DNA of 64,000 nt from Aureibaculum algae (lineage in GTDB: Bacteria > Bacteroidota > Bacteroidia > Flavobacteriales > Flavobacteriaceae): positions 5,044,001-5,108,000 of the forward strand of contig NZ_CP040749.1 in the NCBI RefSeq assembly GCF_006065315.1. The letters are read 5' to 3'. Under the pieces are notes generated by a model. The model was given only the letters and a program-made list of their open reading frames with translations. It did no database searches and was not told where the DNA came from. Of this stretch, positions 42,914 through 51,330 are shown piece after piece (the stretch's first letter is position 1; each line of letters begins with the position of its first letter). Made by a program: the position numbers and the translations under genes.

Positions 42914-44356
42914 CTAATTATACTCGTCTGCACCAATATCTATTATGGTATCAATTACTCTTAATTGACCATCAATATCTTTTTCTCCTTTTAAAATAAC
43001 ATGTTCAGAATTACCACTATTTATGGCTGGGGAGGTATCTTTTAAATGAAAATCAAATTCATTTCCATTTAAAAAATTAGGGTTTTGATAGGTTGAAAAT
43101 TTATCAAAACCTGTTTCTTCCTGAAAACTTAACAAATCTACACACCATTTAGTATTCCAATCAAAAAAAATGTTTTGAGATGTTGAATAATATAAATTAT
43201 AATCTATAATAACATTGGTAGAACTAAGGTTACCAAAAATGGTTTTACCGCTTTTATCAGAATAAATAATGTTGTTTTCAAAATGTAAACCTTCATTATA
43301 AGAGATATATACTTCGGCAATGCTTTTTGAACTTATTGTATTATGAAACAAAGTATTGTTATAAAAACTACTATTTGTTACTTTACCTGATTCGGGATAA
43401 TTAAAACCTCCAACAGAAATTCCAGCAATTTCGTTTTTATAAATTACATTATTTCTAACGGTAATATTATCTGCAGATTTACCTTTATTCTCACAACCTA
43501 TCTCTATTCCATAACCATTACCAAAAGTAGTATTATTAGATATTTCCAAATTTTGGCCGCCATCAACATAAATACCAGCTGAATTAGCATACGGAGATAC
43601 ACAATTATAGACTACATTATTTGATAGAACACCATTTCTGGCTTGATCTTTTAAGGGGTCTTTACAAACTTTTTCATGACCCACAATATCAATACCAATA
43701 TTAGTAAGGTCATAAACCTTATTGTTTTTAACGACAAAGCCATCAACATTTCCACTAACAGCAATACCTTCACTGTAACCTAACCTACAATCATAAAGCT
43801 CATTAGAATCTATCAATAAATTCGTAATAGCTATTTCACTATTAGAGCCATGAACTATTATACCTTGAGCATTTCTTTCCGGATTTGCCTTTTTCTTGGG
43901 ATTATTTGAAAAGTGGATGTCGTGTATATTGCAATGGTTTATCGTAATGTCCGTAGATGACCCATTGATAAAAATTCCTTGGGCATAATTATGAATATTA
44001 TTAGCCAATTCTAAATTCGTAACTGTTATAAAAGACTGATTTTCTATTTTAAGAATAGCATTTTGTGAATTATCAATACCTGTGGCATCTATAACAGCGT
44101 TCTTTTCTCCTCTAATCACGATTCGATTGTCCTTCGATCCACTTCTATTAACGGTTAACTTCTCATTATAAACACCTGCGTTTATATTCAATGTATCTCC
44201 AGGAAATAGTTGGTTTATACCAAACTGAACCGTTTTCCAAGGTCTTTTTTTACTACCTTCATTACTATTATCTCCATCAAAACCTACATAATAATTAGAT
44301 TGGGAAAATAGCATGCTAACACTAAATAATAATAATAAAGTAATAGTTTTATTCAT
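42914..44356 (-). CDS. Secreted right-handed parallel beta-helix protein
   Basis: Exported protein of 480 residues. The signal peptide covers about 1-18 (LLFSQSNYYVG). DGDNSNEGSKKRPWKTVQFGINQLFPGDTLNINAGVYNEKL is the classic N cap of pectate-lyase-like or DUF1565 proteins. From about 75 to 400 there are PbH1 coils rich in stacked Asn and short hydrophobic strands (SFITVTNLELANN, ISNNTTFGNGYGIEIG, NITVRNNVIYKNEIAGI). The C terminus GQLRVIDTIIDIGADEYN is a common end of this family. Such proteins are often polysaccharide lyases, hydrolases or epimerases; no catalytic residues can be named here. Placed 201 bases before pelF on the same strand, it is a plausible modifier of the Pel-like polymer. 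Confidence 0.85.
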   Translation of the reverse strand: MNKTITLLLLFSVSMLFSQSNYYVGFDGDNSNEGSKKRPWKTVQFGINQLFPGDTLNINAGVYNEKLTVNRSGSKDNRIVIRGEKNAVIDATGIDNSQNAILKIENQSFITVTNLELANNIHNYAQGIFINGSSTDITINHCNIHDIHFSNNPKKKANPERNAQGIIVHGSNSEIAITNLLIDSNELYDCRLGYSEGIAVSGNVDGFVVKNNKVYDLTNIGIDIVGHEKVCKDPLKDQARNGVLSNNVVYNCVSPYANSAGIYVDGGQNLEISNNTTFGNGYGIEIGCENKGKSADNITVRNNVIYKNEIAGISVGGFNYPESGKVTNSSFYNNTLFHNTISSKSIAEVYISYNEGLHFENNIIYSDKSGKTIFGNLSSTNVIIDYNLYYSTSQNIFFDWNTKWCVDLLSFQEETGFDKFSTYQNPNFLNGNEFDFHLKDTSPAINSGNSEHVILKGEKDIDGQLRVIDTIIDIGADEYN

Positions 44357-44379
44357 ACTTAATTTATAATTTTATAGCG

Positions 44380-44402
44380 AGCAAATATCGTAAATATTTG
44401 CT
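44380..44402. promoter_or_regulatory. Palindrome between beta-helix gene and lipoprotein gene
   Basis: Perfect 9-base arms AGCAAATAT and ATATTTGCT around CGTAA, 24 bases upstream of the beta-helix ATG and 35 bases upstream of the sigma-54-like promoter facing the other way. It suits a shared operator or activator site. Confidence 0.5.
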
Positions 44403-44436
44403 AATCAAATCTTCTTGAGCATAAATGATGCCATCT

Positions 44437-44453
44437 TTGGCACAACTTTTGGA
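44437..44453 (+). promoter_or_regulatory. Sigma-54-like promoter (-24/-12)
   Basis: TTGGCACAACTTTTGGA matches TTGGCAC-N5-TTGCA except for G in place of C in the -12 dinucleotide. Spacing is exact, and the expected start of transcription is about 20 bases before the ATG at 44484. Confidence 0.45.
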
Positions 44454-44483
44454 ATAGCCCTACTATATTTAAAACATTGAATT

Positions 44484-45395
44484 ATGAAAATCTTAAAATT
44501 ACTCAGCATATTTTTTCTAAGTACCGTATTATTTACTTCATGTGTAATTAATGATGATCCTTATGATGATTCAATTACGTTGGAGCAATTGGTAACTTCT
44601 TATGATTTATGGTATGTAGATTATAACAGGACTACAGGTAACGTAGATATACCCTTTTTATCAAAAGCATTTACCGTTTCATTTCAAAATGGCATTTTAT
44701 TAGCAAATAATAATATGGTAGGTTTAGGAAGTGTTGGTAACGGATATGGCGATCAAATTGGTTATTACGAAACTATTAATGGTGTGTTAGAAATAGATCA
44801 TGATGAAGATGGTTTTATTGATTTGGAAGTAATACAATTGGCAGGTAATGAAATTAAAATAAGAGATAGTTATACAAATGCTACTTATTATTTAGAAGGA
44901 TATCAAAAAAATAATTTTGATTATGACTTTGTTTTTTATGACAATATAGAATACTTTTTACAAGAGTATGTTGCTTGGGAAAAAACAAACACAAGTGCAC
45001 AAGGTGCTATAAATGAGTTTGATAACGAGAATTTCCTACAATTTACACCAGAACAAAATACGACTTTTAGGTCTTCTCAAGACCCTTTTGGCACGGATAT
45101 TGATTATATATATTGGGATTATGTAGGTGCTTATGAAGTGTTTGATGTAGAAGGATATGACGATCTAAAGATTTTAACATTAGATTATGATTCGTCAGGC
45201 AATGAAGAGTTTGAATTGAGCGTTATAAATGATGGTGAAGTAGATTTGTATCATGTAGCATCAGGAACTACATATACTTTTAATGGAAGAAGTAATATTG
45301 TTTATAAAAACGCAAAAGCAAAAGGACAAATTCCTGAAACAAGAAAACGATTTAAAACAAATCGTAAAACTAAAAAGAGAAATACAAAAGTATAA
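44484..45395 (+). CDS. Predicted lipoprotein with very basic C-terminal tail
   Basis: Unrecognised envelope protein of 303 residues. MKILKLLSIFFLSTVLFTSC is a lipoprotein signal with lipobox Cys20. The mature part has two similar beta-rich halves (ITLEQLVTSYDLWYVDYNRTTGNVDIPFLSKAF and later YVAWEKTNTSAQGAINEFDNENFLQF), suggesting an internal duplication of a lipocalin-like or META-like domain. The last 30 residues are strongly basic (ETRKRFKTNRKTKKRNTKV), unlike the acidic body. It lies 88 bases past a sigma-54-like promoter site start and ends in a GC-rich terminator. It is divergent from the beta-helix gene. Confidence 0.75.
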   Translation: MKILKLLSIFFLSTVLFTSCVINDDPYDDSITLEQLVTSYDLWYVDYNRTTGNVDIPFLSKAFTVSFQNGILLANNNMVGLGSVGNGYGDQIGYYETINGVLEIDHDEDGFIDLEVIQLAGNEIKIRDSYTNATYYLEGYQKNNFDYDFVFYDNIEYFLQEYVAWEKTNTSAQGAINEFDNENFLQFTPEQNTTFRSSQDPFGTDIDYIYWDYVGAYEVFDVEGYDDLKILTLDYDSSGNEEFELSVINDGEVDLYHVASGTTYTFNGRSNIVYKNAKAKGQIPETRKRFKTNRKTKKRNTKV

Positions 45396-45440
45396 AGATA
45401 AGGTTTGGTTAGTTGATTTTGGTTGATTAAGTTCAACCAT

Positions 45441-45474
45441 ACCCGCCCCGATTATTCGGGGCGGTTTTTTTTTG
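45441..45474 (+). terminator. GC-rich Rho-independent terminator
   Basis: Perfect arms CCGCCCCGA (45443-45451) and TCGGGGCGG (45456-45464), 4-base loop, then a run of Ts. It stands out as GC-rich in an AT-rich region. Confidence 0.88.
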
Positions 45475-45591
45475 AATACATTTTAGGTTTTTAAACTTAG
45501 TATTATTTTTTATCTTTAATGTTTCATATAGTTAACACCTTCCAATGTGTAATACTACAAGTCTAAAATCTTATAGCTCACATCTAAAAAA

Positions 45592-46749
45592 ATGCTTAAC
45601 AAACGCCTCTTAATTAAAAACTTACTCGCTTATAATGATGAAAATAGTTTTTATGACAAAAAGATACAGTTAAACTTAGATTCAAAAGAAGGCAAAGCTA
45701 AGTTTTTAAAGCATGTTTGTGCTCTGGCAAATTCAAACCCGCAAAATAATTCATATATCGTTGTCGGTGTTGAAGATGAAAGTAATAAAATTGTAGGCGT
45801 CGATTTTTATGATGACAGTAAAATACAAAACTTAATTAATGCCTATTTCAATAATCCTCCAAAAATACAATATGAAAACATTGCTTTTCCGAGATTACCA
45901 CGCTATAAAGTAATTGGATTGGTTACTATCAATCCTATAGAAAAGATAACATCCCTTAAAAAAGGACTTTGGAAATATCCTAAAGACAGTATTTTTCTTC
46001 GTTTAGGCAGTAATTCAATTCCTGTACATGAGGTAATATTAAAAAATACCAATAAGGCAATTGTTGAGTCTATAGAAAAAAATGCAGCTAATAATATCAA
46101 ACTCACTTTAGATGGTGTTTTTGACTTTATGAATGAGCATCAACAAGAATTAAATCCTAGTTATATTGTATTTAAAGATCATTTTGTTTTGTGCTGGGCG
46201 GGTATTAAAAAAGAAACCAAAGGTAAAATATTGTATTCTAGAGTTGATATTGAGTTGGTAAATGAACAAATTAGATTATTCTATTCCGCTTTCGATGAAG
46301 TAGAAATTGACTATAATCAACAATCATTTATCATTACAGAATATATACAATTATCAAACAATGAAAAACCTGCATCAAAAGATGTAGGAGGTCTTTATCC
46401 ATTAGAAAAAACAATTATTAATTTTAAAGAAAATGGCACCTATGATATTGCTACTCAGCTTCTTTTTAATCCCCCAACATTTGACCCTGTAGTATTAAAG
46501 CATATTTACAATAACAACAATGCAATTCTAGACAAATTACAAAAAGGAATACCCCTTTCTAAAAATAACAGATTAGATTTAGAACGCTTACCTACCACCT
46601 ATTTAATTTGCTCATTAAATGGATTTAAAGATGCGAAAAAGAAATTAGAACAAACTAAGCCCTTTTTACGCGAACTTCAAGATAAGTCAGCCTATATAAA
46701 AACAAAAGAGGCATTACGTGTATTGCGGAAAATAAGATACTATAAATAG
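45592..46749 (+). CDS. AlbA_2 (Schlafen-like) domain protein
   Basis: Cytoplasmic protein of 385 residues. The N-terminal 120 residues match the AlbA_2 / divergent AAA_4 (Schlafen-type) domain: AKFLKHVCALANSNPQNNSYIVVGVEDESNKIVGVDF and FPRLPRYKVIGLVTI. That domain occurs in proteins linked to nucleic-acid binding or regulation. Residues 150-385 form an uncharacterised alpha/beta region found in Flavobacteriaceae relatives (VFDFMNEHQQELNPSYIVFKDHFVLCWAG, IELVNEQIRLFYSAFDEVEI). No helix-turn-helix or full Walker motif is visible. It stands alone, convergent with the cytochrome gene. Confidence 0.75.
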   Translation: MLNKRLLIKNLLAYNDENSFYDKKIQLNLDSKEGKAKFLKHVCALANSNPQNNSYIVVGVEDESNKIVGVDFYDDSKIQNLINAYFNNPPKIQYENIAFPRLPRYKVIGLVTINPIEKITSLKKGLWKYPKDSIFLRLGSNSIPVHEVILKNTNKAIVESIEKNAANNIKLTLDGVFDFMNEHQQELNPSYIVFKDHFVLCWAGIKKETKGKILYSRVDIELVNEQIRLFYSAFDEVEIDYNQQSFIITEYIQLSNNEKPASKDVGGLYPLEKTIINFKENGTYDIATQLLFNPPTFDPVVLKHIYNNNNAILDKLQKGIPLSKNNRLDLERLPTTYLICSLNGFKDAKKKLEQTKPFLRELQDKSAYIKTKEALRVLRKIRYYK

Positions 46750-46757
46750 CTCAATGA

Positions 46758-47156
46758 CTATTTTAAGGTTCTTACATAATTAACCACATCCCAACGTTGA
46801 TCTTCAGTCAGAATTGGTCCCCATTTTATCATATCGTTTCTTCCATTGGTAACTTTCCAAAAAAGTTCTCCATCAACTTGTGCTTGAACCATGCTCGAAG
46901 TCAAATTTTGAGGTTTCGGAGTCAAAGCTTTTCCTCCAATTCCGTCTCCTTTTCCGGCGGTACCATGGCAAATCATACACCTTGTTTTAAAAATCTTGGC
47001 TCCACGCTTAGCAGATTCCGCTTTATCAGCTGAACTAATAGGGTTTTTAAGGGCTTTCGCACCTTCAGGGGCTTTCCATCTGTCTTCTTGTAGTGTAAAG
47101 CTCATAAAGCCCACTAAAACAGTTAAGCCGAATATATATAGTAGTTTTTTTTGCAT
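46758..47156 (-). CDS. Periplasmic monoheme cytochrome c
   Basis: Small exported cytochrome c of 132 residues. A signal peptide or anchor covers about 1-22 (LYIFGLTVLVGFMSFTL). The heme-binding motif CMICH is at 60-64 (Cys60, Cys63, proximal His64), within RGAKIFKTRCMICHGTAGKGDG, and a Met in NGRNDMIKWGP near 108 is the likely distal ligand. LTEDQRWDVVNYVRTLK is the usual C-terminal helix. It is a single gene; a partner redox enzyme is not adjacent. Confidence 0.92.
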   Translation of the reverse strand: MQKKLLYIFGLTVLVGFMSFTLQEDRWKAPEGAKALKNPISSADKAESAKRGAKIFKTRCMICHGTAGKGDGIGGKALTPKPQNLTSSMVQAQVDGELFWKVTNGRNDMIKWGPILTEDQRWDVVNYVRTLK

Positions 47157-47315
47157 AATTTGTGTATTAACTAGTTGATTTTTATAATTTTATCATACTA
47201 CATAAGGCAAATTCTATACCAAAATGAATGTTAAATGTATAAAACCCCTTCCAAACAAGAACGAATTTTGACAATAATTATTCTAAAATTGTACTTAAAT
47301 GGTTAATTTTAAGGC

Positions 47316-48068
47316 ATGAAGAAAACAGCATTTATTACGGGAGCCACTAGTGGAATAGGCCTTGCAACCGCAAAAGAACTAGCCAAACACAATATAAAAT
47401 TGATTCTTTGCGGAAGACGGAAAGAGCGTTTAGAAACTATAAAAAGGGAATTGGAACAAAAAACAGAGGTTTATACCTTGAATTTTGATGTTGCTGACAA
47501 AAGAGCAGTTTCAGAAGCTATCAATTCACTTCCTGATGGATTTAAACAAATTGATATTCTCATAAATAATGCAGGAAACGCTCATGGTTTAGACCCAATT
47601 CAAACTGGAAGTTTAGATGATTGGGATGCAATGATGGATATTAATGTAAAAGGATTACTCTATGTTAGTAAAGCGATTATTCCACAAATGACCGAGCGAA
47701 AAAGTGGACATATCATTAATATTGGTTCATCTGCTGGTAAAGAAGTCTATCCCAAAGGAAATGTATATTGTGGAAGTAAACATGCCGTATTAGCAATAAC
47801 TGAAGGTATGCGAATTGACCTTAACCCCTTCGGGATTAAAGTTGGAGCAGTAAATCCAGGTTTAGTTGAAACAGAATTTTCCCAAGTTCGCTTTAAAGGT
47901 GATTCAATTGCAGATAACGTCTATAAAGGATTTAAAGCCTTGCAACCCGAAGACCTAGCTGAAATTATTTATTTCGCCATTTCTCGACCGCCACATGTTA
48001 ATATAGCCGACATATTGGTTTTTTGTACAGCACAAGCAAGTAGTACTATTGTTAATAAGGACTTATAA
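47316..48068 (+). CDS. Short-chain dehydrogenase/reductase (YdfG-like)
   Basis: Cytoplasmic NAD(P)-dependent oxidoreductase of 250 residues, classical SDR. Cofactor motif TGATSGIGLA at 8-17, with CGRRKERLE at 32-40 whose arginines favour NADP; NNAGNAHG at 84-91; catalytic Ser138/139, Tyr151 and Lys155 in NIGSSAGKEVY...YCGSKHA. The late segment KVGAVNPGLVETEFS is the usual substrate-loop region. Overall it is closest to YdfG-type 3-hydroxy acid or serine dehydrogenases. Convergent with the aldehyde dehydrogenase gene. Confidence 0.9.
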   Translation: MKKTAFITGATSGIGLATAKELAKHNIKLILCGRRKERLETIKRELEQKTEVYTLNFDVADKRAVSEAINSLPDGFKQIDILINNAGNAHGLDPIQTGSLDDWDAMMDINVKGLLYVSKAIIPQMTERKSGHIINIGSSAGKEVYPKGNVYCGSKHAVLAITEGMRIDLNPFGIKVGAVNPGLVETEFSQVRFKGDSIADNVYKGFKALQPEDLAEIIYFAISRPPHVNIADILVFCTAQASSTIVNKDL

Positions 48069-48161
48069 TAGGAAAAATCCCCTTTAAATTCTAGGGTTTT
48101 TCCCCTTGACTTGTCATTCGAAATTAACGATGTTTGTATTCTACTTTAAATCAATTTGAGA

Positions 48162-48209
48162 AAAACCTTGTTTCTACCCATAAAATTTATGGTGCTGAAA
48201 CAAGGTTTT
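48162..48209. terminator. Bidirectional terminator between SDR and ALDH genes
   Basis: Arms AAAACCTTGTTTC (48162-48174) and GAAACAAGGTTTT (48197-48209), with a second pairing CCATAAA/TTTATGG in the loop. Runs of A and T at both sides suit both convergent genes. A separate imperfect hairpin just after the SDR stop (48071-48103) may also help. Confidence 0.75.
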
Positions 48210-48216
48210 ATTTTTG

Positions 48217-49767
48217 TTACAAATCAAACTTAATACCCTGTGCCAATGGCAAACTTTCGGTATAATTAATTGTATTTGTTTGGCGTCTCATATATACTTT
48301 CCAAGCATCAGAACCAGATTCACGTCCACCCCCAGTTTCTTTTTCACCTCCAAAAGCACCACCTATTTCTGCACCCGAAGTACCGATATTAACATTGGCA
48401 ATACCACAATCAGAACCTGCTTGAGATAAGAACTTTTCCGCTTCACGCAAATTATTAGTCATAATAGCAGAAGATAAGCCTTGAGCTACTTCATTTTGAA
48501 TAGCAATTCCGTTTTCAACTCCACCTGAATATTTTAATAAATACAATACAGGTGCAAAAGTTTCATGTTGTATAATTTCAAATTGAGGTTCTCCTTCAGC
48601 AATAGCAGGTTTTACATAGCACCCGCTTTCATAACCATCTCCTGAAAGTACACCACCTTCAACAACAATTTTACCGCCTTCTTCAACTACTTTTTTAAGA
48701 GCGTGTTGATACATTTTTACAGCATCTTTATCGATTAAGGGGCCAACATGATTATTTTCATCTAATGGATTTCCTATTCTTAACTGGCCGTAAGCATCTG
48801 CAACAGCGTTTACAACTTTATCATAAACAGATTCGTGAATAATTAACCTTCTGGTAGAAGTACAACGTTGTCCACAGGTACCAACAGCACCAAAAACCGC
48901 TCCAATCACCGTCATTTTTATATCAGCATCTGGCGTAATAATAATAGCATTATTACCACCTAATTCTAATAAAGACCTTCCTAAACGTCCTGCTACTTCT
49001 TGAGCAACTATTTTACCCATTCTTGTAGAACCTGTTGCAGAAATTAGAGGAATGCGTTTATCTTTTGTCATCATTTCACCCACTTTATAATCACCATTAA
49101 TAAGGTTGCAAATTCCTTCTGGTAAATCATTAGCTTTAAAAACCTCAGCGGCAATATTCTGACATGCAATTCCACATAAAGGTGCTTTTTCAGAAGGTTT
49201 CCAAACACAAACATCACCACAAATCCAAGCTAATGCCGTATTCCAAGCCCATACTGCTACAGGGAAATTAAATGCAGAAATTATACCTACAACACCTAAA
49301 GGATGGTATTGTTCGTACATTCTATGTCCTGGACGCTCACTATGCATGGTAAAACCATGTAACTGACGTGATAATCCAACTGCAAAATCACAGATATCAA
49401 TCATTTCTTGAACTTCGCCCAAGCCTTCTTGATAGCTTTTACCCATTTCATACGAAACCAGTTTACCTAAAGCTTCTTTTTTCTCTCTTAATTTATCCCC
49501 AAATTGTCTTACAACCTCTCCACGTAATGGGGCAGGTTTTGTACGCCAAGTTTTAAACGCAGCAGTTGCCGTTTCCATTACTTTTTCAAAATCAGCAGCT
49601 GTGGTTGTTTTAACTTTTCCAATCAACTGGCCATCAACTGGTGAATAGGATTCAATAAAATCTCCGTTTGAAAAACTATTGTTTCCCGTTGAGGTACCAT
49701 TATTTATGTCTTTAACTCCTAATTGTTTTAAGGCTTCTTTTATACCAAAATCTGTTGCTAATGCCAT
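48217..49767 (-). CDS. ALDH7-type aldehyde dehydrogenase (aminoadipate semialdehyde)
   Basis: NAD-dependent aldehyde dehydrogenase of 516 residues in the antiquitin (ALDH7) group, which oxidises alpha-aminoadipate semialdehyde in lysine breakdown. Catalytic residues: Glu268 in LLELGGNN and Cys302 in GTCGQRCTSTRR. IISAFNFPVAVWAWN at 162-176 and the oxidoreductase motif near NPLDENNHVGPLID agree. The C-terminal GGAFGGEKETGGGRESGSDAWKVYMRRQ is characteristic of ALDH7. Other lysine-degradation genes are not in the window. It is terminated jointly with the SDR gene. Confidence 0.93.
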   Translation of the reverse strand: MALATDFGIKEALKQLGVKDINNGTSTGNNSFSNGDFIESYSPVDGQLIGKVKTTTAADFEKVMETATAAFKTWRTKPAPLRGEVVRQFGDKLREKKEALGKLVSYEMGKSYQEGLGEVQEMIDICDFAVGLSRQLHGFTMHSERPGHRMYEQYHPLGVVGIISAFNFPVAVWAWNTALAWICGDVCVWKPSEKAPLCGIACQNIAAEVFKANDLPEGICNLINGDYKVGEMMTKDKRIPLISATGSTRMGKIVAQEVAGRLGRSLLELGGNNAIIITPDADIKMTVIGAVFGAVGTCGQRCTSTRRLIIHESVYDKVVNAVADAYGQLRIGNPLDENNHVGPLIDKDAVKMYQHALKKVVEEGGKIVVEGGVLSGDGYESGCYVKPAIAEGEPQFEIIQHETFAPVLYLLKYSGGVENGIAIQNEVAQGLSSAIMTNNLREAEKFLSQAGSDCGIANVNIGTSGAEIGGAFGGEKETGGGRESGSDAWKVYMRRQTNTINYTESLPLAQGIKFDL

Positions 49768-49880
49768 TATTATAATTTTATAATTTGACAGCTAATTTAC
49801 GAAATAAAAATTATGAAAAATTGATTTCCATCCCTTTAATAATAGTAATAAAAATTACAAATTAAAGTTTATAAAACAAA

Positions 49881-49905
49881 AAAGCCACGCATAAAGCGTG
49901 GCTTT
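49881..49905 (-). terminator. Rho-independent terminator of sigma/anti-sigma genes
   Basis: Arms AAAGCCACGC (49881-49890) and GCGTGGCTTT (49896-49905) with a 5-base loop, and a T-rich tail on the minus strand. Confidence 0.8.
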
Positions 49906-49910
49906 CTAGC

Positions 49911-49935
49911 TATATTTGGCAACCAACCAAATATA
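49911..49935. repeat. Second hairpin just after the barrel-protein stop
   Basis: Arms TATATTTGG (49911-49919) and CCAAATATA (49927-49935), 7-base loop, between the stop at 49945 and the terminator. Confidence 0.6.
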
Positions 49936-49944
49936 ATTAACCAA

Positions 49945-51327
49945 CTAAAACCTAAAGTTTAACCCTCCGTAAACACCAAAGAAATACGGTTTAAATCCTC
50001 CTGAATCTTCAGAAAAAGTATTCAATTGATATTTTAACATCGGGGATGCGTTTAAAAATAAATTAGGACTAAGATTGTAATTCAAATCGAGCCCTACATT
50101 ACCACTAAAATTCATGTTGTTAAGGTTAGAAGCTTCACCCAAGGAAGTCTTTTTACCAAAAGATGTAATTGAAACATCATTATCGTATAAAAAATAAGTA
50201 CTTACTCCACCCACAAGGTTTACCCCTAATTTTTTCTGTACAAGAGCGTATTTAGCCTCTAAAGGTACTTCAACATAACTGTAAGATTGATCTAAACTTC
50301 CATTACTATCAAATGGAGATCTTTGACTATAAGTTTCTGAACGTTGAGATGTTGTTGATGACACCTCGACAATTGCACCAATATCTGAATTAATGTTGGT
50401 TTTAGAATTATTTAACAATGCTGAAGATGTTATAACAGATACATTTTCAGTAGAATACCCTAAATCAACATTCTGAATACCTGATTGTAAACTAAACTTA
50501 TCTGTAATCTTATAATTAACTTTTAATCCATAAGAAATAGAGTTAGTACTCGTTTTAGTATTATTAGCTAAAGAAGGATCAATTGGAGAACCTTTGCTTG
50601 AAGAATTCAAATAAACGGGACCAATAGCAGACCCTATAGACCACTTTTTATCATTAACAACAACGATGTTTTCTAATGCATTCTGTTTTTCTACTTCTTC
50701 TAACAAATCAACATTCTTATTCTTTACTTCTTCATTTAATTTTTCTAATAAAGCAACCTTGGTATCTAATCCGTCTTGCGACTTTTCACTATTTTTAAAT
50801 TGGTTTACAACTTTATCTTCTTGTTGAACAACAGAAATTGCGTCAGATACTACAGTATTAACATTTTTAATATTGTTTTCTGTGGATTGATTTTTCTGAT
50901 TAGTAACAACGTTTTTAGTAGCTCTATTTTTTTGGCTTGACACTTCTTCAGTCGTTGATATTAAACTTTCTTCAACCTGAGTATTTATAAGATTCTTATC
51001 TCCACTATTTTTTTCAGAACTGAACCCATCTTCAGAAGATTGATTTTCTTTAAATTCATTATCTTCTATATTAGTATTAGTGATAACATTAGTATCTGGA
51101 ACATCTGGTTTTATGTTCTGACTATTATAAACTTTATAACCCGCGGGAATTAAAAATAAAAGAATTGCCGCTGCACCTGCTAAACGCAACCACAACGGTA
51201 TAATTCTTCTCTTCTTCTTTTTCACAAGTTCTTTTTCAATGCCTTTCCAAACATTGGGTTCAGGAAAAACTTCATAGTCTTTGAATTTTTCCTGAAACAA
51301 TCTGTCTATATTTTTATGATCACTCAT
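49945..51327 (-). CDS. Anti-sigma-like N terminus fused to outer-membrane barrel
   Basis: Protein of 460 residues. Residues 1-40 are a soluble cytoplasmic head (MSDHKNIDRLFQEKFKDYEV, EPNVWKGIEKEL) like those of Bacteroidota anti-sigma proteins. One membrane helix is at about 43-65 after a KKKKRR stop. Residues 70-215 are a low-complexity Ser/Asn/Glu/Gln linker. Residues about 225-460 form a PorT-like outer-membrane barrel (VYLNSSSKGS, SYGLKVNYKITDKFSLQSGIQ) ending FFGVYGGLNFRF. The layout implies one chain spanning both membranes or being cut in the linker. It starts 3 bases after the ECF sigma gene and most likely restrains it. Confidence 0.85.
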   Translation of the reverse strand: MSDHKNIDRLFQEKFKDYEVFPEPNVWKGIEKELVKKKKRRIIPLWLRLAGAAAILLFLIPAGYKVYNSQNIKPDVPDTNVITNTNIEDNEFKENQSSEDGFSSEKNSGDKNLINTQVEESLISTTEEVSSQKNRATKNVVTNQKNQSTENNIKNVNTVVSDAISVVQQEDKVVNQFKNSEKSQDGLDTKVALLEKLNEEVKNKNVDLLEEVEKQNALENIVVVNDKKWSIGSAIGPVYLNSSSKGSPIDPSLANNTKTSTNSISYGLKVNYKITDKFSLQSGIQNVDLGYSTENVSVITSSALLNNSKTNINSDIGAIVEVSSTTSQRSETYSQRSPFDSNGSLDQSYSYVEVPLEAKYALVQKKLGVNLVGGVSTYFLYDNDVSITSFGKKTSLGEASNLNNMNFSGNVGLDLNYNLSPNLFLNASPMLKYQLNTFSEDSGGFKPYFFGVYGGLNFRF

Positions 51328-51330
51328 TTA

